Assembly (NCBI GenBank): GCA_031310005.1
Contig: CM062380.1
Location: 2,852,001 to 2,916,000 of the forward strand
Direction: 5' to 3'
Length of the DNA stretch: 64,000 nt
DNA from: Dactylellina haptotyla
Lineage: Eukaryota; Ascomycota; Orbiliomycetes; Orbiliales; Orbiliaceae
Shown here: piece after piece, positions 9,696 through 22,500 of the stretch
How positions within the stretch are numbered: position 1 is the stretch's first letter
Layout: every line of letters starts with the position of its first letter
Position numbers and translations under genes: made by a program
The notes under the pieces: generated by a model
What the model was told of the DNA's origin: nothing
The model's database searches: none
What the model saw: only the letters and a program-made list of their open reading frames with translations

Positions 9696-12600
9696 ATGGC
9701 GAAAGGAAAGAAAGGAAAGAAGGCTGCCGCCGCCGACGACGACTGGGAGAACGATGTCCCCACTACTGCTGAGGAACTCTTCCCTGTTGGCGAGCAGCTT
9801 CAAAATACCACCGGCTACAACAAGGAAGAAGGATCTCAAGATGCTGGACCTGCCGCTTCGACTGCTGATGATATCGCCGACGATATGGGCGGCGGCGGTG
9901 GCGGTCTTCTAGGCGCCATTCGGAAAAACAAGGCGAAGAAGGGTAAGGGCGGAAAGAAGAAGTTTGACGACGACGAAGACGTCGAGGCTGCTTTGGCCAA
10001 ATTGAACATGGAGGAGGAGCAGGAAGCTGCTGCTGGCTCCAAGGGCAAAGCGGCTGCTGAGAATGGAGATGCTGATGATGATGATGACGAAGATGGCGGT
10101 CGAGTCAAGTCAAAGAAAGAGAAGGAACGTGAGAAGAAGGAGAAGGAGAAACAAAGGAAGAAGGAACAGGTCAGTTATTCTCGACTTCTTATACCTTACT
10201 CTATCAGTTTACTGACATTTCATCTTTTCCCGTAGGCTGCTCGAAAGAAGGCTGGTGGAAGCGGTGGCGCTGCTGCCGCGGAACCTGCTAAGGCCGCTGC
10301 TCCTGTCGTGGAGAAAGTCGAGGATAAGCCCGCCCCTGCCGCCGCGGCGGAACCCGCCGGCAAGAAGAAGAAAGTCTCGGCTGCCGTCGCTGCTATCCAA
10401 CGCCAACAAGAGGCTCGAAGGAAGATCGAAGAAGAACAGCGTCGTGTTGAAGAGGACGCCCGCCGCGTCGCCGAAGAAGAAGAGGCAAAAATAGCAGAGG
10501 AAGAAAAGAAGAAGGATGAGGCTAAACTGCGAAAGAAGGAAAAGGAAAAGGAAAAGAGAGAGCAGCTCAAGAAGGAAGGAAAGTATATGACTCCTGCGCA
10601 GAAGGCCCAACAAAAGGCGAACCAGATGCGATTGCAGCAGATGGTTGATGCTGGCATGCAAATCGAAGGTCTTGCAGATTCCTCTGCTCCGGCGAAGAAG
10701 AAGCCAGTTTACGATAAGAAAAAGAAGAAGGGTGGCAAATCAGACAAAGATGCCGAGGGGGAACCAAATAATGCGGAAGAAATCGCAAAGCAGAAAGCGC
10801 TGGAGGAGAAACTCGCCGCTGAAAAAGCCGCCAAAGAAGAAGAAGAGCGTAAGGCTGCGGAAGCGGAAGCTGAGACTGAAGTTGATGGAGCGGGTCCGAA
10901 GGACGAGGAGGATGTTGCCGAGAGCTGGGAGGCCGCCGCCGTCGAATCGGATGATGATGTTAAGGAAGCTTGGGATATGGACACAGATGAGGACATGGAA
11001 ATCAAACAGGCGAAGAAGGAGGAGAAGGAAGAGAGAGAAAGGGAAGAAAAGATGCTCAAAGCGGCAGCGGAGAAAGCCGCTGCACAGAAAGCTGCTGCAG
11101 AGAAATCCAATGGTGTCAAAGGGGATGATGATGATTCTACGCCCGTCAAGAGGATATCTGCTGAGAGGAAGAAAGAGGCAGAGGAGCGACGGAAACGCCA
11201 GCACGAGGAAGCTTTGGCTGCCAGATCCAAAGACAACTTGCGTTCGCCGATTTGCTGTATTCTCGGTCACGTCGATACCGGTAAAACAAAGCTTCTCGAT
11301 AAAATTCGTCAAACGAACGTCCAAGAAGGTGAAGCAGGTGGTATCACTCAGCAGATCGGTGCAACGTACTTCCCTGTCGAAGCCATCAAGCAAAAGACTG
11401 AAGTTGTCAACCAAGATGGTTCTATCGAATTCAACATCCCCGGCTTGTTGGTCATTGACACACCTGGTCACGAGTCTTTCACCAATCTTCGAAGCAGAGG
11501 CAGCTCTCTCTGTAACATTGCTATTCTCGTCGTCGATATCATGCACGGCCTCGAACCGCAGACACTAGAATCCATCAGATTATTGCGTGACAGAAAGACC
11601 CCCTTCATCGTTGCCCTGAACAAAATCGATCGTTTGTACGGCTGGAAGGCAGTTCCCAATAACGGTTTCCAGGACTCTCTTTCCAAACAAACCAAGGCCG
11701 TTCAGAACGAATTCAAAGACAGACTGACGCAAACTAAGCTCGCCTTCGCCGAGCAAAGTCTCAATGCCGAGCTCTTCTGGGAGAACAAGAACATGGGTCG
11801 ATACGTCTCCTTAGTTCCGACATCTGCCCATACTGGTGAGGGTATTCCAGACATGTTGAAACTTTTAGTCACCTTAACCCAGCAGCGTATGGCGGAAAAG
11901 CTCATGTACCTCTCCGAACTCGAGTGTACTGTTCTTGAAGTCAAGGTTATCGAAGGTCTCGGAACAACTATTGATGTTGTTCTATCTAATGGTGTCCTTC
12001 GAGAGGGTGATAGGATTGTACTTTGTGGTCTTAACGGACCTATATCGACCAACGTTAGAGCGTTGCTCACACCCCAGCCGCTCAAGGAACTTCGTGTCAA
12101 GGGTCAATACGTCCACCACAAAGAAGTCAAGGCCGCTCTCGGTGTCAAGATTGCTGCTAACGATCTCGAAAACGCTATCGCTGGTTCCAGATTGTTAGTC
12201 GTTGGCCCTGATGACGATGAGGAAGACCTTGAGGATGAGGTCATGAGCGATTTGGAGGGTTTGTTGAACAAGGTCGAGAAGTCTGGAAAGGGTGTCTGCG
12301 TCCAGGCGTCGACGCTCGGTTCTCTTGAAGCCTTGTTGGATTTCTTGAATGTCAGCAAGATCCCCGTTATGTCTATCAGCATCGGTCCGGTGTACAAACG
12401 TGATGTCATGAGGGCCGGTACCATGTTGGAAAAGAACAAGGAGTTCGCAGTCATGCTGTGTTTCGATGTTAAAGTCGACAAGGAAGCGCAGGCTTACGCT
12501 GATGAAGTCGGTGTTAAACTGTTTACCGCCGACATTATCTACCACTTGTTCGACTCCTTCACCGCGTACCAGAAGGAACTCCTCGAGCAGAAGAGAAAGG

Positions 12601-13081
12601 AGACCGCCGACCATGCTGTTTACCCCTGCGTCCTCCGTATCGTCCAAGTCTTCCATCAACGTGATCCTATTGTGGTTGGTATCGATGTCATCGAAGGCAG
12701 CTTGCGTGTCGGCACTCCAATCGCCATTCCAAGACCAGGGGGAGATCCAGTAGTCCTCGGTAGATGGTGAGTTTTTCTTCTTCCTTTTATACGCTTCTAC
12801 ACATCGGAATATCACTAATATATATCTTTTCTTCTAGTACCTCGATCGAATTGAATCACAAAGCCGTTCCCGTCGCCAAGAAGTCCTCACCATCTGTTGC
12901 CGTCAAGATCGAATCTTCCAACCAACCCACCTTCGGTCGCCACTGGGAAGAAAAAGACACACTGTACTCGCACATCTCGAGACGGTCGATAGACACCCTT
13001 AAAGACCATTTCAGAGATGAGGTCGCCAAGGAGGACTGGGCTTTGATCGTGCAGTTGAAGAAAGTGTTTAAGGTCGACTAA
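9696..13081 (+). CDS. FUN12: Translation initiation factor eIF5B (ribosome-dependent GTPase)
   Basis: Exons 9696-10169, 10236-12766 and 12838-13081 join to 1082 residues. eIF5B promotes joining of the 40S and 60S subunits and hydrolyses GTP before elongation. Residues 1 to about 480 are the charged, low-complexity Lys/Glu/Ala region usual for eukaryotic eIF5B. The GTPase core follows: P-loop GHVDTGKT near residue 502, DTPGHE near 566 with its catalytic His, and NKID near 620. Domain II begins near [16 protein letters not shown]; domain III and the C-terminal domain IV ([20 protein letters not shown]), which contacts eIF1A, are present. Length matches fungal orthologues. Intron 1 has the donor GTCAGT, the same as the unusual tRNA insertion in this window. 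The gene looks intact. Confidence 0.97.
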
Positions 13082-13772
13082 ACAACGATTTTTATTTTAT
13101 TTTCTTTCTTTAAAAGCAACTTGCATGTTTCATTATCTTTTTTTGTTTTATATTATTATTCAGCTGGAAAAGTATTCAGCACCCTTTTGTAATACTCGGT
13201 GGCTAGGTTTGCATTGAATTGAAGTATTCCCTGTTTATTGAGAGGTCCAGTCATTTTTCTCCCTTTATTCAGAATATCTGGCCGGCTTCAACATGTGAAA
13301 TATCACCACTATAAATTAACTGCGGATAAGAAAAAAAGGAGATCGGCAGGCCTTAGTTTAATAATAAGAAAGCGGACCAGAGTCCTAGCTTGGACAAGGT
13401 CAATGCTTCAAACGCCAAGTTCCTTTTAAAAAAAGCCAGCGCTCTATACCTAGTATACATGCTGCAAACAGAATCCAATGCAGGGAGGACTTTTAATAGT
13501 ACCGCGTAAAAGCTAAACAAAAAAAAAAAAAAAGGAAAAGAGACGCAAAGGCTCAAGTTATATCACGAAGGTTGCTCATCCAAAACCAAGCAAGAGAGCC
13601 ATAAAGGTACAGATTCATGCAGTCAAAGAAGAAGAAAGAATCAAAGCCATCAACCGTCTATATTTCCCAAATGTCCGTTAAACGAAAAATGTAGTATAAG
13701 AGAGAAAGAGAAAGAACAAAAAAAACACAAAACACCAAAATAATAACAGGCTTCAAGAATCAAAAGGAACAT
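13082..13772. other. Convergent 3' region between eIF5B and the RBM26/27-like gene
   Basis: The 0.7-kb gap holds T-rich and A-rich runs, including an A15-type tract near 13518, consistent with 3' UTRs and polyadenylation regions of both flanking genes. No open frame of interest. Confidence 0.5.
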
Positions 13773-16478
13773 TCATGTCCACCGGGGATCATCCCCATCC
13801 GCCATATCGTACACATCGTACTGATCCAGTTGGGGCTCTGGATCCATCGGCGGGGCCCCAGAATCCGTAAAATCCAATTCTCCATCCTCGAGACCGTTCC
13901 CGTTTTCCAATACAGTGGCCATGGGCATCTTGTTCGTTTCCACCCAGGACACTTCCACCTTGCCGATTTGCGGAACGACGGGGCTGGCATGGTAAAACCT
14001 CGCGGCGTCACCCCGCGTGTTAAATGTGATGATGTGTGAGTCCTCGGTGTCGTAGTTCTTCTCCAGTTTAGAATATTGACTTCCACATGCCTAAAAGAAT
14101 TTTAGAGAGTTTTGTGAGCCGAAATTCTGGGAAGGGTTTAAAGCGTTTATACATACCAGCATGTATTGCTGCAATGCCTCCACGTCACTGTCAGAGACGC
14201 CGTTGACCATCACGGTTTTTGTTCGGTTATCCAAAGTTAACTTCTTGCTCATCGTGGCGCCTCGGCCTCTGAAGGTGGCTCCGCGATAGGCTCCAAATGC
14301 GCCTCTTCCTCTAGGAATGTAGGCTCCGCGGGCCGAGTAGCCTCCGAACCCACCCCGACCTCCGAAAGAACCACGGCCCCTGTATCCGGATGAAGGAACA
14401 AAGTCTGAGAGCGGTTCGTCGAGACTCGAGTGATCAATCCCCAAAGATGTAGCTTCGGCTTCCAAGGCTTCCAGTTGTGCTTTTAGCGCGGCGGTCTGTT
14501 GCGCTTCTTTAGAGCCCTTCTCGTTCTCTTCTGTTTTCTCCGCTCCGTCGCCGTTTATCACATCTTTCGAAGCATGCTTTTTCGCCAATTTTGCGAGTAG
14601 CTTCTTCTTTTCTTCCTCCTGTCTTCGGAGTAAATCCGCCTGGAGTTCTTCTAACCGCTTGGCCTGGTCATCGATCTCCTTCTTCTTTGCTTGCTTTTCC
14701 TCATACGCTTTCTGCGCCTCGTCTTGCTTCTTCTGGAAGTCCTCTATATCAATTTCCATTTCATCAGGATCGTTTTGTGGCTGCTGGTGATTCCCCTGCT
14801 GGTGGTGCTGGGATTGCACCTTTTGTCTTTCATTACCGCCTTCACCCTTCATCCAGTAGACCTTAACGAACCGGTTGTTGAAGATCGGTTCCGGAGAGCT
14901 ATGCGCCTTCTTGGCATCTTCAATGTTCTCGAATCTGACTATAGCCAGCTTCTTCTCAGGTTTTACTTCAATGGACTCTATGCTGCCAAACGCCAAGAAG
15001 TACCCACGGACAGACTCGTCGTCAAGTTTGTCTTCCGGTATCGATTCGATTACTAGCGCCTTGTTCGAAGATTCCCGAGTGGGACCGAAAGCTGCGAATT
15101 CAGACCGCCCACCACGTGCACCGCCTCTTCCGCCTCGTTGGTTTCCACCGCCTCTCGATGGCTGGGGCGGTTTTGTCGGAGGGAACGAACCGCTCGCTCG
15201 TCGTTCGAGTTCCTGCGGGGATAACATTGGCGTATGCGGGTCGTATTCTGCAGCGAGTTAGCCAAGTTCCCACACGGATGTGTAGAGAGGAAATAATATC
15301 GTTATATTACCATCTTCATCTTGCCCTTTCACGGGTGGAACCACCAACGGATTGGCATGTAAATACGGACATGAATCCCCTCTCCTGCAGAATCCTTTCT
15401 GTTCATAGCTATGACACACACCCCGCTTCTTCGGGGGACGATTTTCGGGACCAGGAATCATATGAGGCGGCGGGTGGAACATCGCAAGCGGGTTCCAAGC
15501 TCCCTGCATCGTAGCCACCGCTAACAGCTGGGTCATCGGGTCGGTACCGAAGGGCAGCGGTGGGGCACCAATCGGCAACCCACCCGTGCCGGGTAAGGGG
15601 TTCATCGGGAAAGGTTGTTGCTGGTGCATCTGTCCTCGGTGCTGCTGCCCCTGGTGCGGTCCCCCGGCGCCGTTTCTGCCAAAGTCCCCGCCACCTCGGG
15701 CCCATTTGTTGTGAGGATCGAAGGAGTTGTTATTGTCGCGCCCTGCACGATTTCCACCTCTTCCATGCGTCTTCGGGTTCTTATTCCGGGCGTTGGAGTA
15801 GTGGCCGCCATGGGTCTGAGCACCAGGAGCGTCTCTATCGTAGTAACCGCGTTTTTTGGAATTGTTGTTTGTCGGGAACGGATTCTGCTGCGGCTGCAAG
15901 ATCTCGGGGCTTTTAGGTGTATATTCGCCTTCGGACTCGGGTTCGTCGTGGACGGGCTGTACGGGGGGTGGCACAGCAGCAGGTGGGGTGGTGGTGGTGG
16001 CGGCGGTGATAGCAGTCGTAGTAGAAGTAAGGCCGGCGTGGAGGGTAGAGTTTACGGAGAGATAGGATTTGGAGCGTAGTGCCGCAAAGAGCTCGTTCAC
16101 GAAGATTGTAGTATCTAGCGAGGTTCAAGGCGACTCGTTAGCCAGAGAGTCTACAGCTATAGATAGCAGGAACTCTGAGGTTGAAATGGGCAGCGCTCAC
16201 GTTCGCGTAGGAAGTCATCGAGCTGGTCGATGCACATCTGCCGGACTTCAGCCTCGCTCTGCTCATGGCGGAGGAGCGCGAGGACATAGTCGGCGAGGAC
16301 ATCGGAGTCGGCATCCGAGCTGAGGGGGTGGTCAGTAACGGTGGTCCAAAGCGTCTGCGCATGCTAAAAGACGAGAATGGGGGGTTGCGATCAAGGCGAG
16401 TTTCTCTCACATGTTTTCTAATCGGTTGACGACCCACTTCTTCAGCAGAGCGGCATCGCCGTCGTCGAACAGGACCAT
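13773..16478 (-). CDS. PWI-CCCH-RRM RNA-binding protein, RBM26/27 (Rmn1-like) family
   Basis: Minus-strand exons 16478-16411, 16319-16201, 16114-15311, 15247-14157 and 14090-13773 give 799 residues. Residues 1-80 form a PWI-like fold (ALLKKWVVNRLEN, CIDQLDDFLRE, FVNELFAALRSKSYL) that closely follows the N-terminus of human RBM26/27. A CCCH finger lies near residue 310 (RGVCHSYEQKGFCRRGDSCP, then YLH), then an RGG-rich stretch, RRM1 near 390-465 (ALVIESIPEDKLDD), a long charged coiled region with YEEKQAKKKEIDDQAKRLEE, another Gly/Arg patch, and a second RRM near 665-760 (KTVMVNGVSDSD to KVEVSW). The family works in nuclear RNA surveillance: fission yeast Rmn1 is in the MTREC/Red1 complex and human RBM26/27 in the PAXT context. 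The exon 1 start is the first ATG after an in-frame stop; an extra upstream exon is possible. Confidence 0.88.
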
Positions 16479-18028
16479 GATCCGGCGTACGTTCCTTCGG
16501 GGAGAGTCTTCTTCGGTGGCGATGGTCTATTCGGACGGGCATTCGAGAGGGAGGGAGGGATGGAGGTTGATGTTGGGAGGGAGAGCGAGCTGGTGCTTGG
16601 CAGGGCGACTGAAAGCGTCTTTGAAATTTTTGGCGGCGCCCAAATCCGCGTTGTTGGGCGCGCCGTCTTCTGACAACGCAGCCCGAAAGACGAAAGACGA
16701 AAGACAAAATTATCGATCTATCTATTAAATTACAATAGTGATATTACATCGAGACGGTAGAGCTGCTGGCTGTTTGGCTGTGTATTGCGCTGTCCGGCTG
16801 ACGAGAATATATGTATGACGTTTTAGCGGTTGAGCTCTCAAAATCCTGTCTGTCGCTTCGGCACGGAAACCTATTTCGATTCTTGAGCTACGGGACGTCG
16901 CACAAAGAGAAGCCTCTAATATCAGTGTAACGCCGGTTCTCATGTCGGCTCCCGAGGGTGGTGGAACCTTGGCCAGTCTCCGGTGTCTGCTGGCATTGTT
17001 CGCGGCGTGCTTTCATACGATATATCATTATTGTATAGACGTACGATCTCGGTCTGCTCATACGCATATCTGCACCCGCGCATTTATTGATTTCCAATAT
17101 ATATATTGATCCATATGCCTGCCTATGGGGTACCGTACCTGGCAATGTTAATCGCGGCTTAAGAGTATATTTATCTTAAATATTGCATATAAGCACCCAA
17201 AATGTGGCATTCGATCTGATCTGACCTGATCTGCAGACCGAATGGTGTAAATTATCAGCTATTTGGGGGCTCTAAGCTATTATATTACGTATATACGTGT
17301 ATCGCTATCCATCAAGCATGTTACCATATCTTCGCCCGGCTATCTCCTTTACGTGGAGGATATCGGCGAGCATACTTGAAGGTGATGGCCCCCGTGCGTC
17401 AGTCCTGTCCCTACGGCCATCTCGTTCTGTACCCGAAATTTACCAGAAAGACCTCGTTTAGAATGTCAGGCATCGGGATTAGTGACCGCGCTGCACATGC
17501 ACAATGATGGAAACTGTGATTGGCTTTATCGGCAGCCAATCCGAGCTACGAGCCCTTGCAGCTGGGCGGGAGGAGCTAAGCTGAGCTGAGCCGGAGCATC
17601 CACTGCACCCTCTTGCACCCACCACGACCACTCCGATGCGGATGGGCCCATGAGCTATTATGACTGGAGATGACTCCCCGGACGACGATAATGTCGAATG
17701 GGGGGAGATGTGACCTTATCTCGGGAAGGGCGTCTTGAATCCAGAGTTTCAGACCGCTTACGAGTATTACATGACAGACCAACTTTCGCTGACCCTTTGC
17801 CGGACGGACCACCCGGACCTCTCCTATAATTCCAGCTCGCCAGCCAGCTTGTTAGCCAGCTTGTTCTGTCTTGTATCAAACATCGCCTTCCAGTTGCTCC
17901 GAATCCGAACCCTCGACCGTCGATAGTCTTATGATTAGCTGCCCAAAGTGACTCAACCTCCCAAAGCGTGCCCTCAACCTCATCTCCAACACACGCAACA
18001 CACTCCGCCGCACACCGCACCGCGAAAC
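16479..18028. promoter_or_regulatory. Divergent intergenic region, shared promoters
   Basis: About 1.5 kb separates the RBM26/27-like gene (leftward) from the R3H gene (rightward). The centre (about 17000-17350) is AT-rich with TATATA stretches, and 17216-17236 has repeated GATCTGA/ACCTGATCTG words. Short overlapping frames on both strands lack support. No RNA gene seen. Confidence 0.45.
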
Positions 18029-19304
18029 ATGGCCGTCTTCCCCACCGCCCCCGAACAGCAGCCCTCCTCCAGCCCAGCTGCACCCCAATTCCCCCCTCAG
18101 CAGCCCATCACCATCCCTCTCGACCAGCCCGAGCCCGTCATCAAGTCCGTGGCTATCGAGGATGGCGACCAAAATGCAGCGACGTCTCCCAAATCCCCCC
18201 CTCGCGCCCCTCTCCGTCGCGACAGCATGCGCCGACGGGAGGCGCTGCTCAAGGGCAAGGAAGGCAGCAGGCGTCGCCAGCGCTGGGAAAACGGTTAGCC
18301 CCCCTATAACCTGAAGCCGCACAATGTTGTCAAAAGAGAATGCTTTTCTTTGATATTCCCAATGACCGCTTGCTCAAACGGGGGTTGGTTGTGACTCCAT
18401 GCTGATACTTTCGGTCTTTTCAAAGACAATTTTCTGAACAATCCTTCCTATACCGCCCCGACTGCGGAGGACTTCACTCCTCACCCGCTCTACCCGACCC
18501 GTGTCGTCCGCTACGAATTTGCGACCCTCTGGGACCCTTCGAATCCTTCAAAGTACGGCTATGCAACAGCCCACCACATCCCCACCATCGGCGCGAATCC
18601 CACCAATGACGAGAAACGGGTACCAAAGAACCTAAAGGACAGGCTCAAGCGCTCCAAGGGTGCCATGGACCTCCTCAGATCTCTAGAGGAGGAGGTCAGG
18701 CGATATGCTGCCAGCCTCTGGGGCTGCGTTGACGAACACTCTCAGCCGCCAGCAGCTGAAAGTGATGCGATGGATACCAAAGATGATGCGGATAGCACCA
18801 TTCTCCAAAAGTCCGTAGTGGAAGAGGAACTGAAAGACTCCGAAGACGAAGAGATCGTGTTCATCCCGAGAATGAGGACTATCAAGCTGGATGAGCCGGC
18901 CGCGGGAGGCGTCAAACTCCCAAAGAAGGCAGGCAAGGGCCGGGAAGTATATATTCCCGTTCTCGGTCCACCGCTTGAGAAGTCGGTATTTGAAGCGCCT
19001 CAAGATGACCAAGGCGCTAGCTTTGGGTATGTTTTATTAAGCCCCCCCCCCTTTTTTTTAAAAAAAAAAAAAAAAAAAAACCTTAGATACCAATATGAGA
19101 AACTAACTGATGATTTATAGCCGCTGGCTTGTACATTCTATTGCTCTGTACTACGGCCTCAGGTCCTGGAGTGTAACCCAAGGCAATCCGGCAATGCGAA
19201 TCGCTTTCGTGGGCGCGCAGCCGAACGAAAGGAAGAAACTCAGGACCGGGGCGTTGATTAAGCGTCCGAAGACGCTGCCTCGGCCGTTGTGGATGATGTT
19301 GTAA
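18029..19304 (+). CDS. R3H-domain protein with R3H-associated N-terminal domain
   Basis: Exons 18029-18293, 18426-19026 and 19121-19304 give 349 residues. The R3H-associated region lies around residues 65-150 (RRREALLKGKEGSRRRQRWE through NNPSYTAP and LYPTRVVRYEFATLWDP). An acidic middle follows (KDSEDEEIVFIPRMR), and the C-terminus carries the R3H domain with its R-x3-H motif (RWLVHSIALYYGLRSWS), whose Arg is the first complete codon of exon 3. R3H domains bind single-stranded nucleic acid. The order resembles metazoan R3HDM4-type proteins; the cellular role is not established. An in-frame GTG lies upstream, but the ATG used here has a better context (aaacATGgcc). Intron 2 contains a remarkable C/T/A homopolymer block. 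Confidence 0.85.
19042..19080 (+). repeat. Consecutive homopolymers C10-T8-A21 in an intron
   Basis: Within intron 2 of the R3H gene, ten C are followed directly by eight T and twenty-one A. The block starts 15 bp after the donor and ends well before the branch site (ACTAACTGAT). Such runs are prone to slippage and to assembly error in length. Confidence 0.95.
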
Positions 19305-19540
19305 ACCCATCAACCGTAGAATTTATTCCTCCAACTTTTAACACTTTTTAATTCTCGTCCTTCGTTTCTACCTAACTATTTTATTATGAACAGATACAAG
19401 ATTTATATTTCTTAGATATATTAGATATATAACATGTATACCTTATTGCATCCTGGTCTATCTAACGGAGACCGAAGGATTTACTTCAATTCTATATATT
19501 GATCGAATAGCAACAACTGGGGTTCGGCTCCGGTCAATAT

Positions 19541-22500
19541 CTATTCACTATTATCACTGCTATCGCCTTCGTCATTTATCTTAGAAACTGCTCGTAGTAC
19601 CCGTCCTCTTGGGGATATTAGTGTATATTTTGGCTGCATCCGACTCGAAGAAGCGGTCTGTGATGTCATTCTTGTCGGTGGTAGCTTCTTACTTGGTGAT
19701 CTCGATTTTACAGGTGGCTCTACTACAGCCAACAGTTTACCCTGTCGTAAGCGGGTTGAAAGTTCCGAAATTTCGCTCTGTTTGGGGGAAGGCGTATTCG
19801 GAGCTCTTTCCGACGTCCCCCTTCGCGGCGTCCTCGCGGTCCTGGGGCCAACTGTAGCTTCCGCTAGTTCATCAACGTACGATAGAAACTCATCTGCGGG
19901 CTTCCTTGACGCCGACTTGCCCTTTCGCAATCTCTGAGAATCATTGGACCGTTTCTTATCGATAACAGGACTCGAGTCCGGCTTCTTCAGCGATTTGCTT
20001 TTCCTAGCCCTTAATGCCGCCTGTTGTCGTTGTTCAAACTGATGCAGGTAATCCTCATCCCTAAACATATACTGTTCACCGTACCGCTCCAGCTGATGGC
20101 CCCAATACTGATCTTCGACATAGTCCTCAAACCCAGCCATGGCCTTCTGATGCTGTCGACTCCACCGTTCCGCATTCTCCAACTCTGGACACAACTTATC
20201 CGGCTCACTCAGCTCCTTCCCGAACCCGGGTGTCAACTCCTCGCCGCCTTCGACGAACATTCCTAAATACTCCCTCACCAATACAGAGGGATTATAAAAC
20301 GCCAATGAAATACCGTCCACGCTATCCGCCCCGGCGAATAGCATCCCCCCTACAGGCGCAGCGATTGGATCATGAACTCGCAAACTCCCAGAGCGTCGTA
20401 GATCCCATTTCAGCATATCCTCAAACTTAGGAAACTTCAAAATCCAAGCACCAGAGTCCCCATTGTGCGAAAACCACGGGCCCGCACCGCTAGTAACCAC
20501 TGCTGGCTGAATATCCCAGTACCGGGATATCCCCATCCAGTCGTGGTCCGCGTCACCGCCTATATCGCCCATGCACAATCTGACATCCGCCTGCAACGAC
20601 ACGACGGTCCCCTTGGTCAACCCTGTCGTTCTTCCGATCTTGACCACCTCGTCACCAACTTGTAGATCCGTCCAGCCGCGTGCCTCGAGACGGTAGCGTT
20701 TGCCATTCCTGTTATCGGCTCCGGTGTAGGTAAACGTATTCGTACCGACTCGCTCCGGTTGTGGTTTTATGAGTACTTGGTCGACAAGGTGCGGGCCGCC
20801 GTGGGAATGTATGATCCGCCAGCCTGAGCCGATTACTTTTCCGAAATTTGCCCCGCCGCGATCGCACTGTGCGACCAAATGGTCGTGCCGTTCCAGTTTC
20901 TTGTTGCCTGCGGCCCAGAGTCTTTCTGCGAGGGCTCTGTGGCCTTGGTAGATTGCGCGCCCGGTTTCATGAAGGAGACCATCGATTTCGTGCGATTTGG
21001 CCATGGTTTCTAATCTGATGTCCGAACATGCTGGCGCGGCGACTTTGTGCCCTTTCAACTCATTCGTCTTGTAGGGGTACGAGCTGCGTTTGCTATCAAA
21101 GGCCATGACCTAATATAAAATCTATTAGCACTCCAAACTCCAGAAATATCAAAGAACAGACATTCGATGACAGAACCCACATGATGACAGGTCATGGCGT
21201 ATACCTCTCCTTTCGGATCGGTCAAATACCCGCTCAAGGTTCCCGAAGAATAACCTTTCTTCGACCCAATCGACCCCCCCAAATTCGGCCGCATCTGATA
21301 AGTCGAATTAAGCCCTTCTCCTGTTGAAGGAATATTTTTGGTTGTCACCCATCGTAGCCCGTAATTGAAATCATTCAGCTGTTTATACGGGATTCCCTTC
21401 ATATTGACCTCATGCCAACCCTCAAATAATTCTCCAGGATCCGGCGTCGGCGATGGACTCCATGATTTATTCCTCCTAACCCTCCCTCTTGACACCTCTT
21501 TGCTCGGCTTGCTCTGCACCTCTTCCTCTTTTTCTTCTATAGCCGGTGCGGCATTCGTACGGTTCCGCCGACTGAACGGATTCAACCACCCTCTAAGATT
21601 CGTTTTTTCGTTCCGCAGCTGTATCATCCGATCCGCATCTTCAAGCTCGTGCTCCCCCTCCTCGTCGGTATACGATTCATCTCGTGATAGCCCATAACTA
21701 CCGTGCAACCCTACCTTCCCCGCGCGCACTATCACAGCCAGATCCTTGCGGGACTTCATACAATCAACGATCCATTCTACTTTCTTCGTCAGCTCACCAA
21801 CATTGACGTTCGGCCCGTCGTCGATGAGGAGAAACAGACAACACCCCTGATTGTTCCCGTCGTACCGCTGGTCGAAAAAGACAAACTCGCTGAATAGCAT
21901 GCACCATTCCGCTGTCGGGTACTGGATCTTTAAATGTGCGAGGACGTGCTGGCGGGCTGGGAGGTATGCTTTGTTGTAGGCGTCCGATACGTGCGGGTAG
22001 TACATCCGCGGCGGGACGAGGGATACCCGGGACCGTAGGATTTCGTCCTCTCCGGTGAGCCAGCGATGTACTCGGGCTGCTGTGGAATTCGGGGCCGTCT
22101 GGGTGCTCTTGTTCAGTAGACCGAGGTGCTTGAAGAGCTGGATGGCGGGGTGTGCGAGGGTTTGGCGGCGAGCTCTGGGACGTTTGTAAGGCTGGGGTGG
22201 GTTGTAGCGGCGGTAGGAGATGGGGTCTAGGAAGATATCTTCGGGGTGGTTTTTGACCAGGCAGGCTTTTTTGGCTGACCATTCTTTTTGGCGGGAGATG
22301 TCCATCAAGTGGTGGCGCCGGAGGGTTGCAGTTTGTGGGGGGTGTAGTTTGGAGCGCAGGAGGACGTTGTCCGTCCGAAGGAAGGGGACGTCCGGGTCTG
22401 CATCAGAGTTTGAGGCTTCGTCTGAGGAGGATATTAGGTCTTCTTCCTGGATTGTAGTTTCATGACGCTCTGCATCTAGCAAAGATGCAATACTCTCTTC

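Noticed and set aside
10740-11546. A 268-codon minus frame within the eIF5B gene
   Set aside because: It lies entirely opposite a well-supported exon with conserved GTPase motifs, and has no domain of its own.
16138-16707. A 189-codon minus frame over the start of the RBM26/27-like gene
   Set aside because: It is Arg/Pro-rich and in a different frame from the PWI-like exons, which splice neatly and match the family.
17216-17255. Small hairpin made of CATTCG and CGAATG around repeated GATCTGA words
   Set aside because: Too short and without a recognisable role; likely chance in AT-rich promoter DNA.
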